From assembly GCA_964511405.1 (NCBI GenBank), contig CAZEFK010000243.1, positions 1-9,858 on the forward strand: a stretch of DNA of 9,858 nt, read 5' to 3'. The first letter of the stretch is position 1; each line of letters opens with the position of its first letter. Shown here piece by piece: positions 1 to 6,479 of the stretch. The stretch comes from CAZEFK01 sp964511405 (GTDB lineage: Bacteria > Pseudomonadota > Alphaproteobacteria > Elsterales > Elsteraceae). Position numbers and translations under genes: made by a program. The notes under the pieces were generated by a model that worked only from the letters and a program-made list of their open reading frames with translations, searched no databases and had not been told where the DNA came from.

Positions 1-16
1 CCGCCGTCTTGCAACC

Positions 17-49
17 GCCTGACGCCGAATCAAAACTTTTGAGTCAGGC
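17..49 (-). terminator. Possible 3' hairpin after the response-regulator gene
   Basis: Just past the response-regulator stop there is a perfect 7-bp inverted repeat, GCCTGAC (17-23) and GTCAGGC (43-49). Nested inside it is a second repeat, TCAAAA (30-35) and TTTTGA (37-42), continuous with the outer right arm and separated from the outer left arm by six bases. Folded together they give a bulged stem. There is no U-tract after it in the direction of transcription, so it may be a transcript-end or stabilising structure and not a classic intrinsic terminator. Confidence 0.35.
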
Positions 50-50
50 T

Positions 51-656
51 CTAAGCCGTTGTGGCGACACCCGCCGCCAGCGCCAGCCGCACCAGGTGGG
101 CGAGGCTGCCGGCGCCGGTCTTCTCCATGATCCGGGCGCGATGGATTTCCACCGTGCGGGCACTGATGCCGAGCTCGTAGGCGATCACCTTGTTGGGGCG
201 CCCCTGCACCAGCCAGTGCAGCACCTCGCGCTCGCGGGCGCTCAGGCCCTCGAACCGGGCGGCGGCATCGGCGGCGCCCGGGTCGCCCGCCGCGGCCGCC
301 GCCCGCCGTACGGCGTCCAGGATCACGGCATCGGCGAACGGCTTCTCGATGAAATCAAGGGCGCCGGCCTTCATCGCGCGCACCGCCACAGGCACGTCGG
401 CATGGCCGGTGATCATGACTGTGGGCATGCGCACGCCGCGCGCCGCCAGCTGGTCCTGCAGCTCCAGCCCGCTCATGTCGGGCAAGCGCAGGTCGGCCAG
501 CAGGCAGCCGGCGCGCCGCGGGTCGAAGCCGTCCAGGAACGCGCGGCCGGACGCGAAGCCCTGCGTCTGGTAGCCCTCGGTCTCCAGCAGCACGGCCAGC
601 GAATCGCGGATCGCGTCGTCGTCGTCGACCAGATAGACAAGGGCTCGTGCGATCAC
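51..656 (-). CDS. FixJ-family two-component response regulator (receiver + LuxR-type HTH)
   Basis: A 201-residue cytoplasmic DNA-binding response regulator, the usual length for the FixJ/StyR/TodR group. The receiver domain covers about residues 5-120. It has the acidic cluster D11-D14, the likely phospho-acceptor D55 (LLADLRLPD), the conserved Thr83 (MITGHAD) and Lys105 (IEKPF). The LuxR/GerE helix-turn-helix follows at about 137-197 (LSAREREVLHWLVQGRPNK, then ISARTVEIHRARIMEK). A partner histidine kinase should phosphorylate D55 and so control DNA binding; none is encoded in this window. The GTG start is chosen because it gives the expected N-terminus directly before the first receiver strand and overlaps the upstream aminotransferase stop as GTGA, implying translational coupling. 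No strong Shine-Dalgarno of its own is visible. Target genes cannot be read from the sequence. Confidence 0.9.
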   Translation of the reverse strand: MIARALVYLVDDDDAIRDSLAVLLETEGYQTQGFASGRAFLDGFDPRRAGCLLADLRLPDMSGLELQDQLAARGVRMPTVMITGHADVPVAVRAMKAGALDFIEKPFADAVILDAVRRAAAAAGDPGAADAAARFEGLSAREREVLHWLVQGRPNKVIAYELGISARTVEIHRARIMEKTGAGSLAHLVRLALAAGVATTA

Positions 657-1798
657 GTGCCCATGGTAGCGCCAAGACCGTCCGACGCGACAGCCTGGCC
701 GAGCGCCGCCGTCACGCGGGCGAGGGCGGTGTCGAGGTCGGGCAGCGGCAGCAGGCCGAACCCCAGGCGGATCACATGCGGGTCGTCGCCGAACCAGGCG
801 CCGTCGGCGACCCGGGCATCGGCCGCGGCGAGGGCGGCATGGACCCGGGCGACCGCGGCGCCGTCGAACACCGATGGCTTGAGGCGCACGCAGCAGACGG
901 CGCCGGCATCGGGCGCGACCCACTCGACGACCCGGCTGTTGGTCCGGATCCAGCGGGCGACCCGGTCGCGACCGGCAGCCAGGTGGCCGCGACGCTCGGC
1001 CAGGATGCGATCGGCATCCGCCAGCACCCGCAGCGCCAGGGCCTCGTCGACAGCGGAGCAGGAGACGACATTGTTGAATTTGGCCAGCGTCAGCTGGGCG
1101 CGCAGGCCGGGGTCGCGGGTGATCGCCCACCCGATCCGCAGGCCGGGCGCGCCATGGCATTTCGACAGCGAGGCCACCGAGACCACGCGCGCGCCGAGGG
1201 CGAGGGCGCTCGACGCCACTGGGTCGTTGCCGAAGGCCGCCTCGCGGTAGGTCTCGTCGACCAGCAGCCGGGCGTCCGGGCACATGGCAGCCATGTCGCG
1301 CAGGATCTCCGCAAGGACTGGCCGGGCCATCGCGACGCCAGAGGGGTTCTGCGGCGATGCCAGGCTCACCAGCCGGGTCCGCGGCGACAGCTGGGCGCGG
1401 ACGGCCGCGGGATCGATCCGGTAGCCCGTGTCGAAGGACAGCCGCACGGTCCGCAGCGTGGCGCCGACCGCCTCCAGGGTGGCGCGCGCCGGCGGAAAGA
1501 GCGGCGCTGTCACGACCGCCTCGTCGCCCCGGTCGCAGAGGACGAACGCCAGCAGGAACAGGGCATGCATGCCGCCGACCGTGACCACCACGTCGTCGGC
1601 GTCGACGCCGTGGCGGTCGGCGATCGCCCGGCGCAGCCGCGGCTCGCCGGGGGCGGTGCCGTAGCCGAGCACGAGGTCACCCAGGCCGTCGGCCATGAGG
1701 TCGGCGAGCCGCAGGTTCGGCCCCACGCTTTCGGCCAGATCGTAGCGCGGGGCCGCGCCGACCAGCGCGATGATGCCGTTGTCCGCGAAGCGCTGCAT
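653..1798 (-). CDS. PLP-dependent class I/II (fold-type I) aminotransferase
   Basis: A 381-residue aspartate-aminotransferase-fold enzyme, which moves an amino group between an amino acid and a 2-oxo acid using pyridoxal phosphate. Visible landmarks are LGYGTAPGEPRLRRAIA (44-60), the substrate/cofactor loop SPQNPSG (148-154), the PLP-contacting DETY (181-184), the Schiff-base lysine K213 in SLSKCHGAPGLRIGW and the carboxylate-binding arginine near R221. No signal peptide. The ATG at 1798 is preferred over a longer reading to 1873, because GGGAGG lies six bases before it (1805-1810) and the extra N-terminal residues do not look like the family. Substrate cannot be assigned; it resembles the broad histidinol-phosphate/aspartate aminotransferase group. 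It overlaps the response-regulator gene by four bases and lies divergent from a MocR regulator, a common arrangement in which MocR proteins control a nearby PLP-enzyme gene. Confidence 0.9.
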   Translation of the reverse strand: MQRFADNGIIALVGAAPRYDLAESVGPNLRLADLMADGLGDLVLGYGTAPGEPRLRRAIADRHGVDADDVVVTVGGMHALFLLAFVLCDRGDEAVVTAPLFPPARATLEAVGATLRTVRLSFDTGYRIDPAAVRAQLSPRTRLVSLASPQNPSGVAMARPVLAEILRDMAAMCPDARLLVDETYREAAFGNDPVASSALALGARVVSVASLSKCHGAPGLRIGWAITRDPGLRAQLTLAKFNNVVSCSAVDEALALRVLADADRILAERRGHLAAGRDRVARWIRTNSRVVEWVAPDAGAVCCVRLKPSVFDGAAVARVHAALAAADARVADGAWFGDDPHVIRLGFGLLPLPDLDTALARVTAALGQAVASDGLGATMGT

Positions 1799-1804
1799 CC
1801 CGTG

Positions 1805-1810
1805 CCTCCC
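1805..1810 (-). promoter_or_regulatory. Shine-Dalgarno that sets the aminotransferase start
   Basis: GGGAGG on the minus strand, six bases upstream of the ATG at 1798. It is the reason for rejecting the longer open reading up to 1873, which would run the coding region into the operator boxes. Confidence 0.75.
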
Positions 1811-1850
1811 GTTGGGTGTGCGCCGCAGATGTACCAAGCGGCTCCGAACG

Positions 1851-1911
1851 ATAACAGATACAGATCCTTGCAATTGTTGCCATAACAGTTAGCATCGGCC
1901 ATCGCTGTTAT
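1851..1911. promoter_or_regulatory. Divergent operator region with three ATAACAG boxes, probable MocR site
   Basis: The 130-bp gap between the aminotransferase and the mocR-type gene has three copies of one heptamer: ATAACAG at 1851-1857, ATAACAG at 1882-1888 and its reverse complement CTGTTAT at 1905-1911. Boxes 1 and 2 start 31 bases apart, close to three helical turns. Boxes 2 and 3 make an inverted repeat with a 16-base spacer, and boxes 1 and 3 match over nine bases (CGATAACAG). A tandem ACAGAT pair (1854-1865) overlaps box 1. The patch is much more AT-rich than its surroundings. MocR regulators typically bind direct or inverted repeats in such divergent gaps, so this is the natural autoregulatory site. 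The boxes could also supply -10-like hexamers (TGTTAT) in either direction, but I cannot place a firm promoter. Confidence 0.6.
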
Positions 1912-1915
1912 CGGC

Positions 1916-1919
1916 GGAG
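1916..1919 (+). promoter_or_regulatory. Shine-Dalgarno supporting the TTG start of the MocR gene
   Basis: GGAG nine bases before the TTG at 1929. There is no ATG or GTG in frame upstream before the stop at 1890-1892, and the TTG gives the expected few residues before the HTH. It lies only five bases after the last operator box, so a protein bound there could also hinder transcription. Confidence 0.55.
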
Positions 1920-1928
1920 CCGCCACCC

Positions 1929-3368
1929 TTGCCCGCGACCCCGCGCCCCCGCTACGAAGCGCTCGCCGGCGTCATCGCGGGCCTGGTCGATGCGGGCACC
2001 TTGCCGCCCGGCGCGCGGGCGCCGTCGCTGCGCGCCATTGCCCGCGAGCAGCGGATCAGCCTGACCACGGCGTTGCAGGCCTATCGCCTGCTGGAGGACC
2101 GCGGCGTGTTGGAGGCCCGGCCGCAGTCGGGCTTCTACGTCGCTCGGCGCGGCGCCGTCGCCCTGGAGCCGCCGGCGGTCAGCCGCCCGCCGGCCCGGGC
2201 GGCCAGCGTGGCGGTATCGCGCCTGGTGCTCCGGCTGCTGGAGCATGCCGCCGATCCCGGCCTGGTGCCGCTGGGCTGCGCCATTCCCAGCGCCGAGCTG
2301 CTGGCCGCGGTCGGGCTCGATCGCTTCCTGGCGCGAGCCGCGCGAACCAAGGGCACGGCCTACAACATCTACACCGGCCCGCGCGGCGACCTGCAGCTGC
2401 GCCGGGAGATCGCGCGACGCGCCCTGTGCTGGGGCCAGGCGCTGGCGCCCGACGACATCGCCATCACCTGCGGCTGCACCGAAGCCCTGGCGCTGGCGCT
2501 CAAGGCCGTCACCCGGCCCGGCGACACCGTCGTCATCGAGTCGCCCAGCTATTTCGGCCTGCTCCACGCCATCGAGGTCCTGGACCTCAAGGCGCTGGAG
2601 CTGCCGACCGATCCCCGCACCGGGGTCGACGTCGACGCCCTGGCCGGGGCCTTGGCGCGCGGGCCGATCGCCGCCTGCCTGTTCGCGTCCAGCTTCAGCA
2701 ACCCGCTGGGCTCGACCATCCCCGACGACCGCAAGCGCCGGATCCTGGACCTGCTGGCCCGGCACCAGGTGCCGTTGATCGAGGACGACATCTACGGCGA
2801 CATCCATTTCGGCGCCGAACGGCCGCGGCCGTTCGCGGCCCTCGACCGGCATGGCCTGACGATCACCTGCAGCTCGTTCTCCAAGACCGTGGCGCCCGGC
2901 TACCGGATCGGCTGGATCGCCGCCGGCCGGCGGCTGCAGCGGATGTTGGAGCACAAGTTCGCCCTGACCCTGTGCGGCCCGGCACTGCCGCAAGCGGCCT
3001 TCGCCGAGTTCCTGGCCACGGGCGGCTATGACAGCCACCTGCGTCGGATCCGGCGGGTGTTCGCCGATGCCGTCGACCGCACCGTCCGCGCCGTCGAGGC
3101 CGCGTTTCCCAAGGGCACGCGCGCCAGCCGGCCCGAGGGCGGCTTCGTCCTATGGGTGGAGCTGCCCGGCCCGGTCGACGGGCCGGGCCTGTTCGAGGCG
3201 GCCTTGACCGAAGGCATCTCAGTCGCGCCGGGCGACGTGTTCTCGGCCAGCGGCCGCTTCGGCCACTGCCTGCGGCTGAGCTGCGGCTATGGCTGGGATG
3301 CGCGGATCGAGGCCGGGATCCGCCGGCTGGGCGCGCTGGCGGGCGCGGCGCTGAAGCATCTGCCCTAA
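1929..3368 (+). CDS. MocR-type transcriptional regulator (GntR winged helix + aminotransferase-like domain)
   Basis: A 479-residue regulator of the MocR/PdxR branch of the GntR family. The winged helix-turn-helix lies at about 8-73 (RYEALAGVIAGLVDAGTLPPG, PSLRAIAREQRISLTTALQAYRLLEDRGVL). A linker follows, then a complete fold-type I aminotransferase-like domain at about 112-470. PLP-binding features are intact: N258 in SNPLGST, DDIYGD (286-291) with the usual Asp and Tyr, the Schiff-base lysine K319 in SSFSKTVAPGYRIGW and R326 after it. The protein therefore probably binds PLP and an amine ligand as an effector switch; catalysis is normally lost or minor in this family. The phrase VPLGCAIPSAELL resembles the YdcR-like subgroup. 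The start is TTG with GGAG upstream. It is divergent from an aminotransferase gene with repeat boxes between, suggesting control of both. The effector is unknown. Confidence 0.92.
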   Translation: MPATPRPRYEALAGVIAGLVDAGTLPPGARAPSLRAIAREQRISLTTALQAYRLLEDRGVLEARPQSGFYVARRGAVALEPPAVSRPPARAASVAVSRLVLRLLEHAADPGLVPLGCAIPSAELLAAVGLDRFLARAARTKGTAYNIYTGPRGDLQLRREIARRALCWGQALAPDDIAITCGCTEALALALKAVTRPGDTVVIESPSYFGLLHAIEVLDLKALELPTDPRTGVDVDALAGALARGPIAACLFASSFSNPLGSTIPDDRKRRILDLLARHQVPLIEDDIYGDIHFGAERPRPFAALDRHGLTITCSSFSKTVAPGYRIGWIAAGRRLQRMLEHKFALTLCGPALPQAAFAEFLATGGYDSHLRRIRRVFADAVDRTVRAVEAAFPKGTRASRPEGGFVLWVELPGPVDGPGLFEAALTEGISVAPGDVFSASGRFGHCLRLSCGYGWDARIEAGIRRLGALAGAALKHLP

Positions 3369-3426
3369 GCGGCAGAGAGCGGCCGGAACATCGGGCTGCG
3401 ACCCGCTGTTCGGACTCCAGTCAGGT

Positions 3427-3431
3427 GGAGG
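3427..3431 (+). promoter_or_regulatory. Shine-Dalgarno of the fusion gene
   Basis: GGAGG eight bases before the ATG at 3440. It fixes the start, since the same frame stays open upstream through the mocR-type gene as far as 3152. The 71-bp gap after the MocR stop shows no convincing terminator or promoter, so read-through from the regulator gene is possible. Confidence 0.75.
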
Positions 3432-3439
3432 AAGCCGCC

Positions 3440-5416
3440 ATGCCCGACATCACCCTGGACGTCCCGCGTGCCCGCGACCGGATGGTCGACCGCCAGCTCG
3501 TCGGGCGCGGCATCCGCGACCCCCATGTGCTGCGGGCGATGCGGGCGGTGCCGCGCGAGGCCTTCGTGCCCGCGGCGCTGGGCGAGTTCGCCTATGACGA
3601 CACGGCGCTGCCCATCGAGGCCGGGCAGACGATCTCGCAGCCCTACATCGTCGCCCTGATGATCGCGGCGGCCGAGATCCGCCCCGGCGACCGCGTGCTG
3701 GAGGTCGGGGTCGGGTCTGGCTACGCGGCCGCGGTCATGGGCCAGATCGCCGCCGAGGTCTACGGCATCGAACGGCACGCCGAGCTGACCGCGCTGGCGG
3801 CCGAGCGCCTGAAGGGCCTGGGCTATGACAGGGTGCGGCTGCGGACCGGCGACGGCACGCTCGGCTGGCCCGAGGCGGCACCGTTCAACGCGATCCTGGC
3901 GGCTGCCAGCGGGCCGGCGGTGCCTGAGGCGCTCAAGGACCAGCTGGCGGTCGGCGGCCGGCTGGTCATGCCGGTCGGCGACGCCGGGGACCAGCGCTTG
4001 CTGAAGCTGACGCGCACACGCCAGGGCCGCTTCGTCGAGGAGGAACTGGGCGACGTCCGCTTCGTGCCGCTGATCGGCGAGCAGGGCTGGGCCAAGCCGC
4101 CGGCGGCGGCGCTGCGGCGGAGCCCGGCCGAGCTGATCGCCGAGGCCGCCGAACCGCTGCCCGATCTCGACGATCCGGCCTTCGGCGCGCTGTTCGACCG
4201 CTTCGCCCAGGCCCGCGTGGTGCTGCTGGGCGAGGCGAGCCATGGCACCTCGGAGTTCTACCGCGCCCGCGCCGCCATCACCCGCCGCCTGGTCGAGGCC
4301 CATGGCTTCTCGATCGTGGCGGTCGAGGCCGACTGGCCCGATGCCGCGGTGATCGACCGCTTCGTCCGCGGCCGGCCGGCGCCCGCGGATACCGAGCCGC
4401 CCTTCCAGCGCTTCCCGACATGGATGTGGCGCAACACCGACGTCGAGGCCTTCCTGGTCTGGCTGCGCCGCTGGAACGACGGCCAGCCGCCCGCCGCCCG
4501 GGCCGGCTTCCATGGCCTGGACCTCTATAACCTGTCGGGCTCGATCCGGGCGGTGCTGGATTATCTGGACCGCGTCGATCCCGCGACGGCGGTGGTCGCC
4601 CGCCAGCGCTATGGCTGCCTGCTGCCCTGGGCGACCGAGCCGCAAGCCTATGGCCGCATGGCTCTGACCGCCGGCTATGGCCGGTGCGAGCAGGCAGTGG
4701 TCCAGATGCTGCAGGACCTGCTCGCCCGCCGGCTGGACTATGCCACGCGCGACGGCGAGAGCTTCCTGGACGCCGCCGCCAACGCCCGGCTGGTCAAGAA
4801 CGCCGAGGCCTATTACCGGGCCATGTATTACGGCGCGGCCGAGAGCTGGAACCTGCGCGCCACCCACATGGCCGAGACCCTGGGCGCCCTGCTCGACGCC
4901 CGCGGGCCGGAGGCCAAGGCCGTGGTGTGGGCGCACAACTCCCATATCGGCGACGCCTCCAAGACCGAGATGGGCACGGTGCGCGAGGAGCTGAATCTGG
5001 GCCAGCTGGCCCGCGAGCGCCATGGCCGCGATGCGGCGCTGATCGGCTTCGGCACCCACACCGGCACGGTCGCCTGCGCCAGCGACTGGGACCTGCCGAT
5101 GGAGGTGAAGGCCGTCAACCCCTCGCGGCCCGACAGCTACGAGCGGCTGGCCCATGACAGCGGCGTCGAGCGCTTCCTGCTCGACCTGCGCCCGGGGGTG
5201 CACGGGTCGCTGCGCGCGCGGCTGCTCGAGCCGCGGCTCGAGCGCTTCATCGGCGTCATCTACCGGCCCGAAACCGAGCGGTGGAGCCACTATTCGGCCT
5301 GCTCGCTGCCGCAGCAGTTCGACGCCTATGTCTGGTTCGACCGCACCGCGGCGGTGACGCCGCTGCCGGCCCGCCAGCGCAAGGGGCCCGAGGAGACCTA
5401 TCCGTTTGGCCTCTGA
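3440..5416 (+). CDS. Fusion protein: protein-L-isoaspartate O-methyltransferase + erythromycin-esterase-family hydrolase
   Basis: A 658-residue two-domain protein without signal peptide. Residues about 8-215 are a PCMT domain, which uses S-adenosylmethionine to methylate isoaspartyl residues in damaged proteins. It shows IEAGQTISQPYIVALM (59-74), the SAM-binding VLEVGVGSGYAAAVMG (86-101), YGIER (108-112), PFNAILAAAS (148-157) and the closing VRFVPLIGEQGW (206-217). Residues about 230-645 are an erythromycin-esterase-family domain. It has GEASHGTSEFY (264-274), VAVEADWPDA (293-302), GFHGLDLYNLSGS (356-368), ESWNLR (468-473) and AHNSHIGDA (498-506). E265, H268, E296 and H499/H502 correspond to the catalytic region of EreA/EreB-type enzymes. 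Both halves look intact and there is no frameshift. True macrolide esterase activity is not implied: most chromosomal members of the family have unknown substrates. The last 11 bases overlap the next gene. Confidence 0.92.
   Translation: MPDITLDVPRARDRMVDRQLVGRGIRDPHVLRAMRAVPREAFVPAALGEFAYDDTALPIEAGQTISQPYIVALMIAAAEIRPGDRVLEVGVGSGYAAAVMGQIAAEVYGIERHAELTALAAERLKGLGYDRVRLRTGDGTLGWPEAAPFNAILAAASGPAVPEALKDQLAVGGRLVMPVGDAGDQRLLKLTRTRQGRFVEEELGDVRFVPLIGEQGWAKPPAAALRRSPAELIAEAAEPLPDLDDPAFGALFDRFAQARVVLLGEASHGTSEFYRARAAITRRLVEAHGFSIVAVEADWPDAAVIDRFVRGRPAPADTEPPFQRFPTWMWRNTDVEAFLVWLRRWNDGQPPAARAGFHGLDLYNLSGSIRAVLDYLDRVDPATAVVARQRYGCLLPWATEPQAYGRMALTAGYGRCEQAVVQMLQDLLARRLDYATRDGESFLDAAANARLVKNAEAYYRAMYYGAAESWNLRATHMAETLGALLDARGPEAKAVVWAHNSHIGDASKTEMGTVREELNLGQLARERHGRDAALIGFGTHTGTVACASDWDLPMEVKAVNPSRPDSYERLAHDSGVERFLLDLRPGVHGSLRARLLEPRLERFIGVIYRPETERWSHYSACSLPQQFDAYVWFDRTAAVTPLPARQRKGPEETYPFGL
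5391..5396 (+). promoter_or_regulatory. Shine-Dalgarno supporting the overlapping TTG start
   Basis: AGGAGA inside the end of the fusion gene, with GGAG ten bases before the TTG at 5406. This favours the TTG over the next in-frame ATG at 5451, which would remove 15 residues of a plausible first helix. Confidence 0.5.
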
Positions 5417-6311
5417 CGCGACCGCCGCCGTCCTCGAGCGTCTGGACTGGATGCGGGCCCAGCGCATCTGGCCGAACGGCCTGCGCTATCTGTGGACCGA
5501 CGCCTTCGGGCTGGTGCTGCTGGTGTCGCTGTTCCGCCGGACCGGCGACGAGGCGTGGCTGGACCAGGCCGAGGCGCTGGTGCTGGCGGTCGACCGCACG
5601 CTCGGCCGGTCGCGCGGCCTGCGCATCGGCGAGGCGCCGGAGCGCGACGGCCAGTATTTCCACTATCTGGCGATGTGGCTGTTCGCGCTCGGCCGCTTGG
5701 GCGAGCACCTGCCGGGCTATCGCGAGCGGGCGGTGCGCATCGCCAAGGACGTCCACCGCGCCTTCGTCATCCCGGGCACGGGCGTGTTCTGGAAGATGAC
5801 CGAGGATCTGACCCGGCCCTATCCGGGCTTCGGGCTCGGCGCCATGGACGCCTTCGACGGCTATGTCGCCTACCGGCTGCTGGACGAGGCGGCGCTGGCC
5901 AGCGAGACCGCCGAGATGCGGACGATCATCGAGGAGCAGTACCGCGACCTGGAGATCGACCAGGACCTCGGCCTCGGCATGATGCTGTGGCTGGCCCACG
6001 CCTTTCCGGACGAGGACTGGGCCCGGCTGCAGACGGAGCGTTCGCTCGCCGCCCTCGACCGCCTGTGGGTCGACCCGCCCGGCTATTTCGCCCGCAGCCG
6101 GCGCGAGCGGCACGTCCGCTTCGCCTTCACCAACTATGGCATCGCCGTGGGGCTGCAGGCGGTGGGCCGGCACCTGGACCGCGTCGGGCGCCTGATCGCC
6201 TATTTCGAGGACTACCGCGCCGGCGACGCCTACGACACCGACGCCATCACCCACGTCATGGCCTGCACGGCGCGGCTGCCGGGGGCGTTCCTGGTGCGCG
6301 GGGCGGGGTAG
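5406..6311 (+). CDS. Uncharacterised protein, predicted six-hairpin alpha/alpha-toroid
   Basis: A 301-residue protein that I cannot name. It has no signal peptide or membrane segment. The sequence reads as successive helical hairpins: WTDAFGLVLLVSLFRRTGDEAWLDQAE (30-56), YFHYLAMWLFALGRLG (84-99) with the helix after it, GAMDAFDGYVAYRLLDEAAL (145-164), LGLGMMLWLAHAFP (188-201), VRFAFTNYGIAVGLQAVGRHL (237-257) and YDTDAITHVMACTARL (276-291). The 'aromatic helix, TGD, aromatic-Leu, Ala-Glu' spacing of the first hairpin is typical of six-hairpin glycosidase-like and epimerase-like toroids. Conserved-looking acidic/aromatic clusters such as RDGQYFHY (80-87) and DAFDGY (148-153) could line a pocket. 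This fold call is from pattern only. The TTG start overlaps the fusion gene by 11 bases, so the two are probably co-translated and may act on one pathway. Reaction and substrate are unknown. Confidence 0.8.
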   Translation: MASDATAAVLERLDWMRAQRIWPNGLRYLWTDAFGLVLLVSLFRRTGDEAWLDQAEALVLAVDRTLGRSRGLRIGEAPERDGQYFHYLAMWLFALGRLGEHLPGYRERAVRIAKDVHRAFVIPGTGVFWKMTEDLTRPYPGFGLGAMDAFDGYVAYRLLDEAALASETAEMRTIIEEQYRDLEIDQDLGLGMMLWLAHAFPDEDWARLQTERSLAALDRLWVDPPGYFARSRRERHVRFAFTNYGIAVGLQAVGRHLDRVGRLIAYFEDYRAGDAYDTDAITHVMACTARLPGAFLVRGAG

Positions 6312-6479
6312 GGCGCGTCCAGACCGACGGCACGGGGTGATCGAGCCCCGCGCAGGTCCTTCCCGGACGCTGCAAAGTCTGGCATTTTAGCAACCGGATT
6401 GCGGAAGGGCTGCGATCTGCGATGCCGCGCTCGAACGGCGATGAACGAGCCGCAAATCCCGTAATGACAGGCCAGAGAC
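6312..6479. other. 168-bp spacer before the low-GC gene
   Basis: No gene is supported here. A 5-bp stem, CGGGG (6333-6337) and CCCCG (6346-6350) with an eight-base loop, sits shortly after the toroid gene and could be a weak terminator, but no T-run follows. A tandem heptamer CTGCGAT lies at 6410-6423. Composition begins to fall towards AT from about 6370. A clear promoter for the next gene is not visible. Confidence 0.4.

Noticed and set aside
9..1885. Long plus-strand frames (9-1250, 647-1885) opposite the aminotransferase and response regulator
   Set aside because: No domain logic, Arg/Ala/Gly/Gln-rich low-complexity translation and no ribosome site; the minus strand has convincing genes.
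1908..3038. 376-codon minus-strand frame opposite the MocR gene
   Set aside because: It would cover the operator boxes and has no domain pattern; the MocR reading is unambiguous.
3369..3439. Short inverted repeats (for example GGG/CCC, AGCGG/CCGCT) in the gap before the fusion gene
   Set aside because: Short arms or long loops, expected by chance at this GC content; no T-run.
3440..4090. PCMT domain as a RiPP-tailoring (graspetide-associated) methyltransferase
   Set aside because: No precursor peptide, ATP-grasp or lanthipeptide enzyme lies nearby, and the motifs fit the ordinary repair-type PCMT.
3440..5416. Calling the esterase half a macrolide-resistance gene
   Set aside because: The catalytic-region motifs match the family, but chromosomal members mostly have unknown substrates and nothing here points to macrolides.
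3365..5467. 700-codon open frame on the minus strand opposite the fusion gene
   Set aside because: It is a high-GC codon-position shadow: composition is rich in Gln, Arg, Ala and His with no recognisable domain, while the plus strand carries clear PCMT and esterase motifs.
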